From the NCBI GenBank assembly GCA_965644315.1, contig CBFFRQ010000030.1, positions 434,001 to 498,000 of the forward strand: 64,000 nucleotides of DNA. Direction: 5' to 3'. Numbering within the stretch: position 1 is the stretch's first letter; the number at the start of each line of letters is the position of its first letter. The DNA is from Caecitellus pseudoparvulus. Lineage: Eukaryota; Bigyra: Bicosoecida. A program made the position numbers and the translations under genes. Shown one piece after another: positions 43,344 to 52,582 of the stretch. The notes below the pieces were generated by a model. That model saw nothing but the letters and a program-made list of their open reading frames with translations, was not told the origin of the DNA and did not search any database.

Positions 43344-46005
43344 TCAACCCTCGGCCGTCTTCTCAGCTTCTGCCTCTGCCTTGGCTTTCGCCTCCGCCTC
43401 GATCTCATGCAGAGGGCGGTAGCCGCCGCCGCCTTTGGTGCGCTTGAACCGCACTTCATTCGGCGAGAAGCCAGCCTCTGGCGCATCGTAGTGCGCCCAC
43501 GCCGGCGTGGGGGCCATGTAATCCTCTGCACCAAACGTGAAGGCGCCATCGCTGGCGCGGGCTTTGGCTGCCAGCTCGTGGAACTTGGGGTAGTCAATCC
43601 ACGTCCACCACCTGCCCTCCTCCGCGTTCCAAAATTTGCGCTTGGCGATGAGCACCAGGTTGGAGTGCTCGTGCTCACAGGCAAGGCCATAGTCCTCCCC
43701 CTGCTCGCGCAGGCGCTGCACCATGGCCGCACAGAACTCCCGCACCTCCTCGTGCCAGGGGACATCCTTGATGGTCAGGTCAGACGCGTTGCTCTCGCCA
43801 CAGTACGTGACGGCCTTCACCTCGATGAAGTCGGGGCTGCCCCGCGTGACGAGGTTCACGTACCCCTCCACGGCGTCCATGTTGTACCGCTTGACCAGGG
43901 TCATGCGGTACACAGTGCGCTGGCGCTTGGCTCGCAGGGCGTCCAGGGAGCCCAGGAAGCGCTCCCAGAAGTCCTTGAACAGGGGGCGGTCCACAGCCTT
44001 GAGGGCGTCCTTCGTGCTGGCGTCCACAGACACGTACAGCTGCGTGACGGGGGGCAGGGTGCTGATGGCTTCAGGGAACTGGCAGTTGGTGACGAGGAAG
44101 GAGGAGATGCCCCGCTCATGCAGCAGGTCCACGAAGCGGCCGATGTGGGGGTACATGATGGGCTCCCCCACCAGGCTCAGCGCGCAGTGCTTCACGGTGA
44201 AGGCGGCCAGCCACCGGTCCATCTTGATGCCGGGCACGCCCCGCATCATCTTGATCATGGCCACGTGCTTGGCGATGGCTTCCTCCACGATCATCTCCGG
44301 TTCATCCAGCTTCCACCGCCACTCCCGCCCAGTCGGGTTCTTCATGTGCCGCCAGCAGAACACGCACTTGTTGGCGCAGGCCAGGCTGGGCGTTGTCTCC
44401 ATGCACTGGTACGACGTGATGCCGTAGCAGCTGTGCTTGTAGCAGCCTCCCCGCCCGCGCAGCTGGTGCTTGGTCCACCGGCACAGCTTCACGGCCGAGT
44501 GCGTGCCGATGATTTTGTACCCTTCCTTCGTCAGCGCCTTGAACTGCTTGGGCGTGACCATGTCTGGCTTGGTGAGGGGGTCCACAAGGGGCCCCTCGGC
44601 GCTGGCACCCGCCTTGGCCTCCGCGTACACCGCCGCCAGATCCTCCAGGTCCACCATGCCGCCGCCACCGTGCCCGCCAGCTGCGCCTGCCGTCGCCGCG
44701 GCATCCTGTGTCGAGTCCCGGATGCCCTCCAGGTCACTGTCAGGGATGGCCAAGCCCCGCGCCTCCAGCTCATCCAGTGTCAACATGTGGTCGTTCACAA
44801 TGTCCTCTGACGTCACCGGCACACCGTCGTCGTCCAGCACCTCCCGGTCGCCCGTGGACGTCCCGGCTGTGCTGGACTCCCACGCAGAGTGCACCTCCTC
44901 GGAGATGGCCGCGTACCGTGCATGCTGTTCTTCCTGCCACTCCCTCATCTTCTTGTTCCGTGTGGCCTCCCGCGTCAGGCGCCGGCGCTGGTTGCGTGTC
45001 AGCTTGGAGCGGTCGCGGGCCAGTTGCTTGGCGGCGGCTGCGGCCTGCCCCGCGCTGGCAGCGGGGCGCAGGGCAGCTTCCTGCTCCTCCCAAGACTTGA
45101 CTTGCTTCAAAGATGTGGGGGCGCCGTCCGTGCCTCCGCTGCCACAGTCCCCCGAGCCGCAGCTCCCTGCCGCCGCCGCTGGGGATTCCTCAGCGGCTCC
45201 TGCCGCCGCTGGCGCACGTGCTGCCGCCATCTCACACAGCTTTGGGATGATGCGGTCCCGCCACTTGCGGAACTGCGCAATCATGTCCACAGAGTCGTCG
45301 CCTTTGGCCAAGGAGGCCAGGGGCATGGCGCCCACCTTGCACAGCCCGCGGTGCAGCTGGCGGGCGGCCTCGCAGTGGTTCTCGTCGTAGTCAGAGTTGC
45401 CCAGCCCAAACACCGCAAAGGTTGTGTTCTTCAACCATGTTCGGGACACCCGGAAGTCCAGCACCATGTCCGCCAGCCATTCACAGAAGACTCGCCCGTT
45501 TGCAGGTGGCACGCCGCCTTCGTAAGTAGGCAGCAAGAACAGCACCACCGTCTCCAACTCCAAGTTGTCCTGGTCATACTCGTGCAGGGACACACACGAC
45601 ACGTCCACTGCAAAGCCCGCGATGTTCAGCCCGAACAGGTCACGCGTCAGCTCCTCGGCGAAGCCTGCGAGAGCGCCAGCGCCACGCAAGCATGTGCAGC
45701 GGGAACACCCAGCGCCAAGCCAGCATGGTGAAGCAGTGACAGCACAGACTTGACCTACCTTTTGCTGTTCCTAGTTCACTGGCGTACAGCACCCGCACGG
45801 GGAGGGCGTGCTCGCGTTTGTCGTCTTCGCCCGCTGTTTCTGCCTGCGTTTCGTCTGGCGTTTCAGGCACTTCGCTTTGGCCTGCCTCCGTCGCGTTCTC
45901 GGGATCGCCAGCCTTGCTGGCCCCCAGAAGTCCCCGCAGGAGCCAAGCAGAAACAATCACAACGACCACAGCCAGCAGTACTTGGCCACTTGTCACGCCT
46001 TCCAT
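43344..46005 (-). CDS. TYW1: TYW1: wybutosine tRNA radical-SAM synthase with flavodoxin domain
   Basis: Exons 46005-45759 and 45664-43344 (855 aa); the 94-nt intron (GTAGGT...CGCAG) joins phase 1 and rebuilds GTAK-GFAEELTRDL of the flavodoxin fold. The N-terminus has a membrane anchor (QVLLAVVVVIVSAWLLRGLLG), as in TYW1 proteins associated with the ER. The flavodoxin domain covers about 80-235 (YASELGTAKG, PTYEGG, FGLGNSDYDE). A charged linker of some 170 residues follows. The radical-SAM domain has the CX3CX2C cluster motif (CANKCVFCW), preceded by CYKHSCYGI, then LSLVGEPIMYPHIG and VSVDASTKD. It converts N1-methylguanosine-37 of tRNA-Phe plus pyruvate into imG-14, the tricyclic core of wybutosine, which protects the reading frame. 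The C-terminal tail is Glu/Ala-rich. Confidence 0.96.
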
Positions 46006-46300
46006 GCTGCCGGCAACGTGTGCTGCAGGCCTGGCAGGCGCTTGCTCGCCAGGGCCAGTGTGCTGCTTTGGCGGCTGGAAGCACCTACTCAGCATGTGGA
46101 GTGGTGTTGGGGGAGATCAGAGCGGAATCAATTTTGGAGGGGCGAGGTTTCAGCACGCCAGGCCGCACGCGAAGCATGCAGCGCCCCCCACGGAGACTGT
46201 GAGGGTAGTGGCCAGAGTATCCCTGAGCCTGGCAAAACCCAACTACCTTCGCCTTATGCCCCCCCTTTCCCCGCGTGCCACCGTCCGCCCCTTGGTAAAC

Positions 46301-46877
46301 ATGGCATCCTCAGCATCCACCCCTGCTTCGGCAAGTGTTGCCGTCGAGTACTGCGGGCGGTGAGGGTACAAGCCCAAGTACCAGAAGTTGGCAGGCGTGA
46401 GTGCAGGCTGGCGTGGCGAGGCGCCCCACAGAATCACCCTCCTCATCCCTGCTCCCGCCCCCCAGCTCATGTCAACTTCCTCAACGGGATCTACTGGCCG
46501 TGTGTACGTCTAGCGGCTGCTACCGTCTGTGTCAATGTTGGCAGCGCGCACAGTAGAGCCGCTTGTCGGGTAACGGCATTCCACAGAACCTGCAGGAGTA
46601 GCCACGCAATTGTCGACTTGCGCGCACGCTTCATCCCCTCGTGCCCCGGTCTGCAGAGGATCCTTCGAGGTTGTCGTCAGCGCAAGATACCTTGCTTACA
46701 GCAAGCTGGCTACGGGCGTCTTCCCCGACTTTGAAGCCTTGGCAAAGGTGCGGCATTGCCGCGACGGAGAATGGGCCAGCAGGCCACAGCACACACCTAC
46801 CGCCTTGGCTTGCACAGGAGGTGGACGCGTTCGTGGCCGATGGCACAGTGCCATCCACCTGGACCAAACTGGAGTGA
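46301..46877 (+). CDS. SELENOW: Selenoprotein W (Rdx family), selenocysteine encoded by TGA
   Basis: Exons 46301-46396, 46466-46503, 46657-46747 and 46818-46877 (94 aa, the normal size). Exon 1 reads VEYCGR, then TGA at 46361-46363, then GYKPKYQKL. This is the SelW signature YCGxUGYxxxY with the redox CxxU motif, so the TGA is selenocysteine (residue 21). Exons 2 and 3 give TGRVGSFEVVVSARYLAYSK and TGVFPDFEALAK, matching the TGxFEV...FP core of Rdx proteins. Exon 4 ends TWTKLE and a true TGA stop. Phases 0, 2 and 0 match at the three introns. Start 46301 has a good context (AAACATGG); an in-frame ATG at 46256 would add 15 residues. SelW proteins are small thioredoxin-like redox proteins that bind glutathione and 14-3-3. 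A SECIS-like hairpin follows. Confidence 0.88.
46361..46363 (+). other. In-frame TGA read as selenocysteine
   Basis: The TGA lies between TGC GGG CGG and GGG TAC AAG, at the exact Sec position of SelW. Reading continues through family-conserved sequence on both sides of the codon and of three introns. Confidence 0.88.
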
Positions 46878-46929
46878 GGGCACTCTCTCATAACGGAGTG
46901 TGGGCCCGGGCGGTGTGTGCATGCACTCA

Positions 46930-46975
46930 CGACGGGTTGGCCTGCAAGCAGGACACCTGCCTGGCCAACCTCGAC
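46930..46975 (+). promoter_or_regulatory. Candidate SECIS element in the SelW 3' UTR
   Basis: Starts about 50 nt after the SelW stop. The parts pair as follows: GA at 46931-46932 faces GA at 46973-46974 (tandem G-A); 46934-46942 pairs with 46963-46971 (9 bp, one G-U); an internal loop TGCAA at 46943-46947 holds the AA dinucleotide, opposite CT; 46948-46952 pairs with 46956-46960 (5 bp) under an ACA triloop. This is the layout of a type II SECIS, with 13 nt between the GA and AA. The 5' core reads ACGA instead of the canonical AUGA, which lowers confidence. Confidence 0.5.
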
Positions 46976-47110
46976 TCACTGCGCGAAGCACGGGGGTGGA
47001 GGGAGGGGCTATGGTACTGGCACCTTGCCCCACCCCCTTGCGACGCGCAGGCATGCCCCACCGCACCCCACACCTCGCAATGCACGTTTCTGCACTCCAC
47101 TGAGCTGAGC

Positions 47111-49171
47111 TCACCGCCCGGACAGCGCACGCAGAGCACTGCTGCCGCCCCGGGACAGGCTGCTGTGGATATCGCGTTGCACAGCCTTTGGCAGTGTTGT
47201 CCAGACAGAGGGCAAGACGCCCAGCGGGCAAGGCAGGCCGCCGTTCGCAGTGCGCTTGGCCCCCCCGAGCCGTCCCAGACCAGCCGATGGCGGCAGCTCT
47301 GGCGTCGAGTCCTGACTGCTGATGTCAATGACTTCAACGGAGCCTTGGGAGGAAGGGGCAGCGTCTTCAAGGTCTGTGGGGGGGGCAGACGCGAGGGCCT
47401 GCCCAGGGGCGGCCTTGGGGGCCTGTTGCAGGAACTTGGTCAGTGGGGAAGCTGCCACTTCGTCTGCGAACACCAGGTTGGACATGCGCACGCCAATGAG
47501 CCGCAGGCACAGCGCAGGAGGCTGAGGTGGCGCCTGTGCTTGTCCAGCATACTGCTCCTTCCATTTTCGCCTCGCGGTTGACGCTTTGACGGCTTCTTTT
47601 TCGAGCAGTCCCATGGCCGTGCTGGCCATGGTCTCTGGGTCGTCTGTGGGCCGCGGCAGTGCCACCTGCCGACTGAAGACCTTGAAGTCCCCCCTTTTCA
47701 ACTTCAAAGTCAAGGTGCGACCCTTGTACGGGACCCTCTCCACAGGGTCCTCCTCCTCCTCCACCTCCTCCTTCGCTGCACCTCGGCTGCCGACAGATGC
47801 TGCTTCTGGAGGTGCGTCAAAGTCCCCCTCGCCCACGTCAGGCGCGGCCTCTGACGAGCCGAAGAATTCCCAGCTCGCCCCCGAGGCAGGGTCCCCGCGG
47901 CGCATCATGGCAGACACGGTGTGTGCCAGGTTGTGGATGGTGACCCGGAGCTGGCCGAGGTCTGAGCAGTCCCGAAACGTGCGTTCCTGCGACACCGACT
48001 TCCGTCGGTGAGCAGCGTGGGCATCGCGCGAGGTGTCTGCGATGCCCAGCGCACAGCGCAGTAGAAACGTCCGCTGCAATGCGGATGTCGACAGCCACAC
48101 GGCCTGTGCGTGCTGCAGAAGGTCGCCGGCAGATCGCACGCCCAGCGCGTTCACGAGGGTGCTCTCAGACACTTTCCCGACAAAGGGGATGCGGCGCACG
48201 GGCAGCGGCGCCATGAAGTCCAGCACGCCTTGTCGGTTGAATGGCACGAAAAACTGCCCATTGGGCTTGTTCATGTCGCTGGCGATCTTGGCCAGCATGG
48301 GGTTGGGCCCGATGCCCGCCGAGGCAGTGAGGCCTGTCGCAGCGTGAATGGCAGCCCGCATCTCAGCGACGACAGCCTCGATGCCGCCCCGAAACGCATC
48401 CAAGCCCAAAGGCACGTTCTTCCTGGGAGAGCGCTCTGCTTCTGCCATGGCTGGCAAGTCTGTGTCAGCGGGCGGCGGGGCTGGGTGCATAGACCCGCGC
48501 ATGGACATGGTCGCCATGCGAGCCTGCTTGGGCGGAGGCTGCCCCGCCGCGGGACGTGCAGTGCCCAGCACCCCATGTTCCTTGCAATATTCGGTGATGT
48601 CCAGGTACGCTTCGTCCAGGGAGGCGGGCCTGAAGTCTGGATCGTACCGTGCGAAAATGCCCCGCACAACCTTCGCGGCAGCTGTGTACTTCTTGAAGTT
48701 GGGCGCCACGAAGACCAAGTGCGGGCACAGCTGCTTGGCGATGAAGCCCGGCATGGCAGAGCGGACGCCGTACTTGCGGGCTTCGTAGTTCGCTGTGGAG
48801 ATCATGCCCATGCCGCCGACAGCCATGGGTTGCTGGGCCAGCTCGGGGCGGTCCCGCATCTCCACAGCTGCGAAGAACATGTCCAGGTCCACCACCACCA
48901 TCACCCGGCTCAAGTCTCGACTCGCTTCCAGCTCGGCAGTCTGCGCTGCCACGGCGGCGGCGGCAGCGGCTCGGTCGGCGTCAGAGGCAGTTGCCAGCGA
49001 GGCTTTCATGGCTTGGATGCGGGCTTGATTTGAGGCGTCGTGGCGCTTGGCGTTGCGGAAGTACCGGGAGTCCTTGCTCATTTCGTGCACCACCTCTGCA
49101 ACCTTGGACTTGTCCACGCCACCCATGCCCGCCTTGTCGTGTGTGAAGTTGTACAGGTGTGGTGCCGCCAT
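47111..49171 (-). CDS. POLK: DNA polymerase kappa (Y-family, DinB-type)
   Basis: Single open frame, 686 aa. The N-clasp (MAAPHLYNFTHDKAGMGGVDKSKVAEVVHEMSKDS, then RYFRNAKRHD) is characteristic of kappa rather than iota or eta. Catalytic motifs: VVVDLDMFFAAVEMRD (first Asp pair; canonical DMDAFYASVE), YGVRSAMPGFIAKQLCP and SLDEAYLDIT (DE pair). The thumb and little finger follow (GIGPNPMLAKIASDMNKPNGQ, RRIPFVGKVSE, RKSVSQERTFRD, RTLTLKLKRGDFKVFSR). The C-terminus lacks the C2HC UBZ fingers of animal Pol kappa but contains a segment resembling a UBM (LPSVWTTLPKAVQRDIHSSL). It performs translesion synthesis past minor-groove guanine adducts and extends mismatched ends. No PCNA-interacting peptide is obvious at the extreme C-terminus. 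Confidence 0.95.
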   Translation of the reverse strand: MAAPHLYNFTHDKAGMGGVDKSKVAEVVHEMSKDSRYFRNAKRHDASNQARIQAMKASLATASDADRAAAAAAVAAQTAELEASRDLSRVMVVVDLDMFFAAVEMRDRPELAQQPMAVGGMGMISTANYEARKYGVRSAMPGFIAKQLCPHLVFVAPNFKKYTAAAKVVRGIFARYDPDFRPASLDEAYLDITEYCKEHGVLGTARPAAGQPPPKQARMATMSMRGSMHPAPPPADTDLPAMAEAERSPRKNVPLGLDAFRGGIEAVVAEMRAAIHAATGLTASAGIGPNPMLAKIASDMNKPNGQFFVPFNRQGVLDFMAPLPVRRIPFVGKVSESTLVNALGVRSAGDLLQHAQAVWLSTSALQRTFLLRCALGIADTSRDAHAAHRRKSVSQERTFRDCSDLGQLRVTIHNLAHTVSAMMRRGDPASGASWEFFGSSEAAPDVGEGDFDAPPEAASVGSRGAAKEEVEEEEDPVERVPYKGRTLTLKLKRGDFKVFSRQVALPRPTDDPETMASTAMGLLEKEAVKASTARRKWKEQYAGQAQAPPQPPALCLRLIGVRMSNLVFADEVAASPLTKFLQQAPKAAPGQALASAPPTDLEDAAPSSQGSVEVIDISSQDSTPELPPSAGLGRLGGAKRTANGGLPCPLGVLPSVWTTLPKAVQRDIHSSLSRGGSSALRALSGR

Positions 49172-49565
49172 GTTGCGACGGCTGCGGAAATTGATACCCT
49201 GCCGACCCAGTCACAGCTCTGCCTCTTGCTGTGTGGTGCTGCTGCAGCGAATGGCAGCTCCGGTGATGGGGATGTGAAGATGGCCCAGAAGGCGCCGCGG
49301 TGGCCTGACCTTCACTGCCCGGTGCTGGCTGCGGAGCGGTGGACTGCGACGCGTGAACCGCTTGCCAGGCATTTGCTGCCGGTGGTTCGCACCCAGTGCG
49401 TCAACGTGCCCACGTGGACGTCTGCCGCCACGTAAAGCTGCACTGGCTTGCAATGGCCGCGGAGATTGTACGATTCGGGGGGGTGTGCGCGTGGCTGGGG
49501 GAGCGGGGGAGCCCCCCCCTCCCAGCCTTTACTCCCGGCTTGCATTGCACGAGCAGGCCTAGCCA
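49172..49565. other. Spacer between POLK and NDUFV2
   Basis: 394 nt between two minus-strand genes: POLK promoter and NDUFV2 3' UTR. No gene recognised. It contains G/C homopolymer runs around 49480-49520. Confidence 0.45.
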
Positions 49566-50540
49566 TCACTCGTAGAACATCTCCCGCTTGATCTGGGCCG
49601 GGTCCACCTTCTCCCCCGGCAGCTCCCTGCAGAAGGGCGCCCGCGCCGGGCCGGAGTGCAGGGACGTCTTGCCCTGGGGCCCCTCGCAGGACAGCTGGCC
49701 GTTCATGGGCAGGGAGCCCCACTTGGTGAGGGTGGGCGCGCTGCCGCTCTTGCACGCCTCCAGCACCTGCACCATGGTGTCCGGGTTCAGGCACTCGTAG
49801 AAGTCGTCGTTGATCTGCACCATGGGCGCGTTGACACAGGCGCCCAGGCACTCCACCTCCACCAGCGTGAACATGCCGTCGGGCGTCGTCTCCCCCGTCT
49901 TGATGCCCAGGTGGCCCTCGATGGTGGCCTTGATCTCCTCGCTGCCACACACCATGCACGGCGTCGTGCCGCAGAGCTGGATGAAGTACTTGCCCACACG
50001 CTCGCGGTTGTACATGGTGAAGAAGGTGGCCACCTCGTACACCTGTGCGTCATCCACGCCGCAGATGCGCGCCACCTTCTTCATGGCTGCCACGGGCAGG
50101 AAGTTGCCACACTGGCGCTGGGCCAGGTCCAGCAGCGGCATGATGGCGGAGGCTTTGTAGTTGTCGGGGTACTTGCCTAGGATGGTCGCCACGACTTCGT
50201 TGTTCTCATCACTGAAGTCGAAGTGGTGCTCCCCTGTGTTCGTCTCGTCCGTCCGGTGCTGCGGGGAGGGACGGGCGGCGCTTCACCCTGTGCAGCTGCG
50301 GAAATAGCACCACTTCCGCATGCCCAACGTACCGACGCGTAGATGCTCGCAGCAGGGGTGCTGCTGCACACCGCCCGGGTCAGCTGTGAAAAGGAGGTGT
50401 TGGCGCAGGCGCAGTGTGCACGGCGTGCCCAGTGTGTCGGGTTTGCGCAGGTGGCTACGCACGTGCGTGGAGACAGCGCTGAGCGGCACTGGCGCAGCAG
50501 CGACAGCTGCCACGGCAGTGCTTACGGCGCGGCGCAGCAT
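49566..50540 (-). CDS. NDUFV2: NADH:ubiquinone oxidoreductase 24 kDa subunit (NDUFV2)
   Basis: Sense-order exons 50540-50463, 50383-50333 and 50258-49566 (273 aa), all phase 0. Exon 1 is a typical mitochondrial presequence (MLRRAVSTAVAAVAAAPVPL). Exon 2 is LTRAVCSSTPAASIYAS. Exon 3 begins HRTDETNTGEHHFDFSDEN and carries LDLAQRQCGNFLPVAAM, VYEVATFFTMYNRERVGKY, the first cluster pair CGTTPC, and CLGAC for the second; together these four cysteines bind the [2Fe-2S] cluster N1a. The subunit is part of the electron-input (N) module of complex I. The C-terminal tail after KWGSLPMNGQ is longer than the bacterial NuoE core, as in other mitochondrial versions. The exon 1 donor overlaps a 12-bp palindrome (ACGCACGTGCGT). 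Confidence 0.96.
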
Positions 50541-50817
50541 GCTGATGGGCAGGGGGAAGGACTGGGCAAGCTGGGGCTTGGAACGGGCCGCCGGGTGCAT
50601 TTGGGTGGTTTGAATGTGCAGTGCAGAGGCTGCGCACTCGCTGACGGATGGCGGTCCTGTGGCACAATCGTGGCGTCGCCCAGCTGAGGCTAGACTGGAC
50701 TTCCGGATGTGCTCGTATCCTAGCCAAGTGTAGGGATAGTCAGTTTCTAATGCAGCGCCGCGCTGCCTCAGCACAGTCCCATGCCACAGCTGCAAGGATC
50801 GCCCAGCCTTCCCTGCC

Positions 50818-51278
50818 TCAGGAGGCGGCCTTGCCAGCTGCACCCGCTGCAGGTGCGCCTGTGTGCTTGCGGAGGAACCCTTCCAGACACTGCTGCTTCA
50901 GTGCGTCCCTCTGCTGCTGAAACTGTGTGAAGAGCGTGTCCCCGGCGGCTGGTGTGCCGGAGCGCTTGGAGCCCGCGCCCCGCGCCGCTCGCGCTTGGGG
51001 CGCTGCCGCTGGCCCAGATTGCCTGGCTTCTGTCTGTCCCCCAGCCCATTCATAGACAGCGTAGCAGGCGGCAAAGGCAGCATTGTAGAGCACCTGAGAG
51101 CGGGCAACGAGACAGGTGCAGTGCAGCCCAAGGCGAGCGACAGCGCCGGACGTACGAGGGTGCGCAAGGCAGATGCTTGGAGGCACTGCAAGGCAGCGTC
51201 AAGGTCAAGCTGGTGCGTGCTCCCGCAGACGCCCAAGAGCAGTGCCAGCGCGGCAATGGACACCGCAGTGTACCACAT
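50818..51278 (-). CDS. Small hypothetical membrane protein
   Basis: Exons 51278-51156 and 51093-50818 (132 aa); the 62-nt intron (GTACGT...CTCAG) is phase 0. Exon 1 starts MWYTAVSIAALALLLGVCG, a signal anchor or first membrane helix, with a good start context (GCTGCCATGT). Exon 2 begins with a second moderately hydrophobic segment (VLYNAAFAACYAVYEWAGG), then a basic, Ala/Gly/Arg-rich linker, a Gln/Phe-rich helix (LFTQFQQQRDALKQQCLEGFLRKH) and a small Ala-rich tail. I recognise no family. Topology could be a hairpin with both ends cytosolic. Support rests on clean splice signals and codon use, so it could be wrong in detail. Confidence 0.5.
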
Positions 51279-51471
51279 GGCAGCCAAAACGCCGGCGAAA
51301 CGTGGCGGCACGGAGCGCCTTTCAACGCAGCCGTCGCAGAGCCAGCGTCAAGCACACCGTGCAAGAATACGGCACAAGCGTCGAGCATGAATAAAGTGTC
51401 GTGGAAGTGGCATCGCGGGCACCGCTGCATTGAGACGCCACCCCAGCTGGGGTTGCAGGGGGTTGGAGCAC

Positions 51472-52350
51472 TTAGAAAGTGACGCTGCGGAAGGCGTCCT
51501 TCACGAAGTAGCCGTAGATGGTGCCGTCCTGCTCGTACTTGACGTACATGAAGTTGCCGCAGAAGGTGTCGCCGGCGTACTTGTCGCCCTCCAGCTCGCC
51601 CTCCTCGATCTCCTTGATGTACAGCTCAGGGCCGAAGAACTGCAGCTCCTTGAAGTTGGCCAGGATCCACTTCTGGGCGGCCTTGAAGCGCTTGCCGGCG
51701 GCCTGGAACTCCTCCTTGGAGCCGAAGGCCTTGTGGTACTTGGCCATCTTCACGAAGCCGTCCTGGAAGAAGGCCCAGTAGTCCTCCTTGAAGGCCTTCT
51801 TCTTGGCGAACTCGAACTCGTTCTCGATGTCAGGGAACATCCAGAACTGGTCCAGCTTCCACTCCTCAGCCTCATCAGCCTCCTCGTCACCCCCGGTGTC
51901 CACGGCGCCAGACTCGGACTTGTTCTGCAGGGGAGGGGGGCGAGGGGGCGCCGTGCTTGGCCTGCACCAGCGCCACACTGCAGCGCAGGCACTCTGCCGG
52001 CGTGTGCCGTGCCAGACAGCCCCGCAACGCCACGCACCACGATGGGGACACGGATCAGGCCAGTCTCGTTGCTGTGTAAGGGAGGCAGTGGCAGGCGGCG
52101 CCGTGCAGGAGCAGGGGCAGCAACGAGCACAGGTTGGGCGGAGAAACGGGTTCACCCGAACACGTCCCCGGCGCAAGCGGCCTGCACGCACCCCTCCTCA
52201 TCGACGACGTCCTCCCAAGGCTTGGCGTCGGAGAACATCTCCGTGCCAGTGACAATGCACTTGAACACCTGCAACGGGGGCGTGGGCGGCGTCGTGTGGC
52301 CCTGCGAACGCCCGCTGGCATGGCGCGGCGTGGCAACGCCGCACCTTCAT
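51472..52350 (-). CDS. TCTP: Translationally controlled tumour protein (TCTP) homologue
   Basis: Sense-order exons 52350-52345 (ATGAAG only), 52268-52192, 52071-52038 and 51924-51472 (189 aa). Phases 0, 2 and 0 match. Exon 2 gives VFKCIVTGTEMFSDAKPW, equivalent to the conserved MKVYKDxxTGDEMFSD start. Exon 3 is NETGLIRVPIV. Exon 4 has a central acidic loop (DTGGDEEADEAEEW), a helical hairpin (KKKAFKEDYWAFFQDG...) and WILANFKELQFFGPEL...VKYEQDGTIYGYFVKDAF, matching HILANFKNYQFF...YREDGVTPYMIFFKDGL. TCTP is an abundant Mss4-like fold protein linked to translation, tubulin binding and growth control. It is divergent: an insertion (EIEEGELEGDKYAGDTFCGN) replaces the canonical GENMNPDGMVAL stretch, and the central TCTP signature is weak. 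Confidence 0.82.
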
Positions 52351-52582
52351 GATGGATGCTGTGGTGGGAGCGGGTCGGCACAAACTGAGTGGCAACACAC
52401 GGTGCAGGTTGGAATGCGAGCAGAGCAAAAGTGTCGAAGGTAGGCAATTGCCGTCGCTGGCCTGAGCGTGCTCCCTCAGGCATGGGGCCTGCACCGTGCA
52501 CACGCTATGCTCCAGCGGCCGCAGACACGCCAACCCCAGCTGCAGCCAGTGCATTGCCCCTGAGCCAAGTGGCCCGACACGC

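Noticed and set aside
46364-46366. Treating the 46301 gene as ending at TGA 46361 (20-residue peptide)
   Set aside because: SelW-specific residues continue directly after the TGA and through three phase-matched introns.
50457-50468. Perfect palindrome ACGCACGTGCGT as a possible E-box or operator
   Set aside because: It coincides with the NDUFV2 exon 1 donor (GTGCGT, the commonest donor here), so splice constraint explains half of it and chance the rest.
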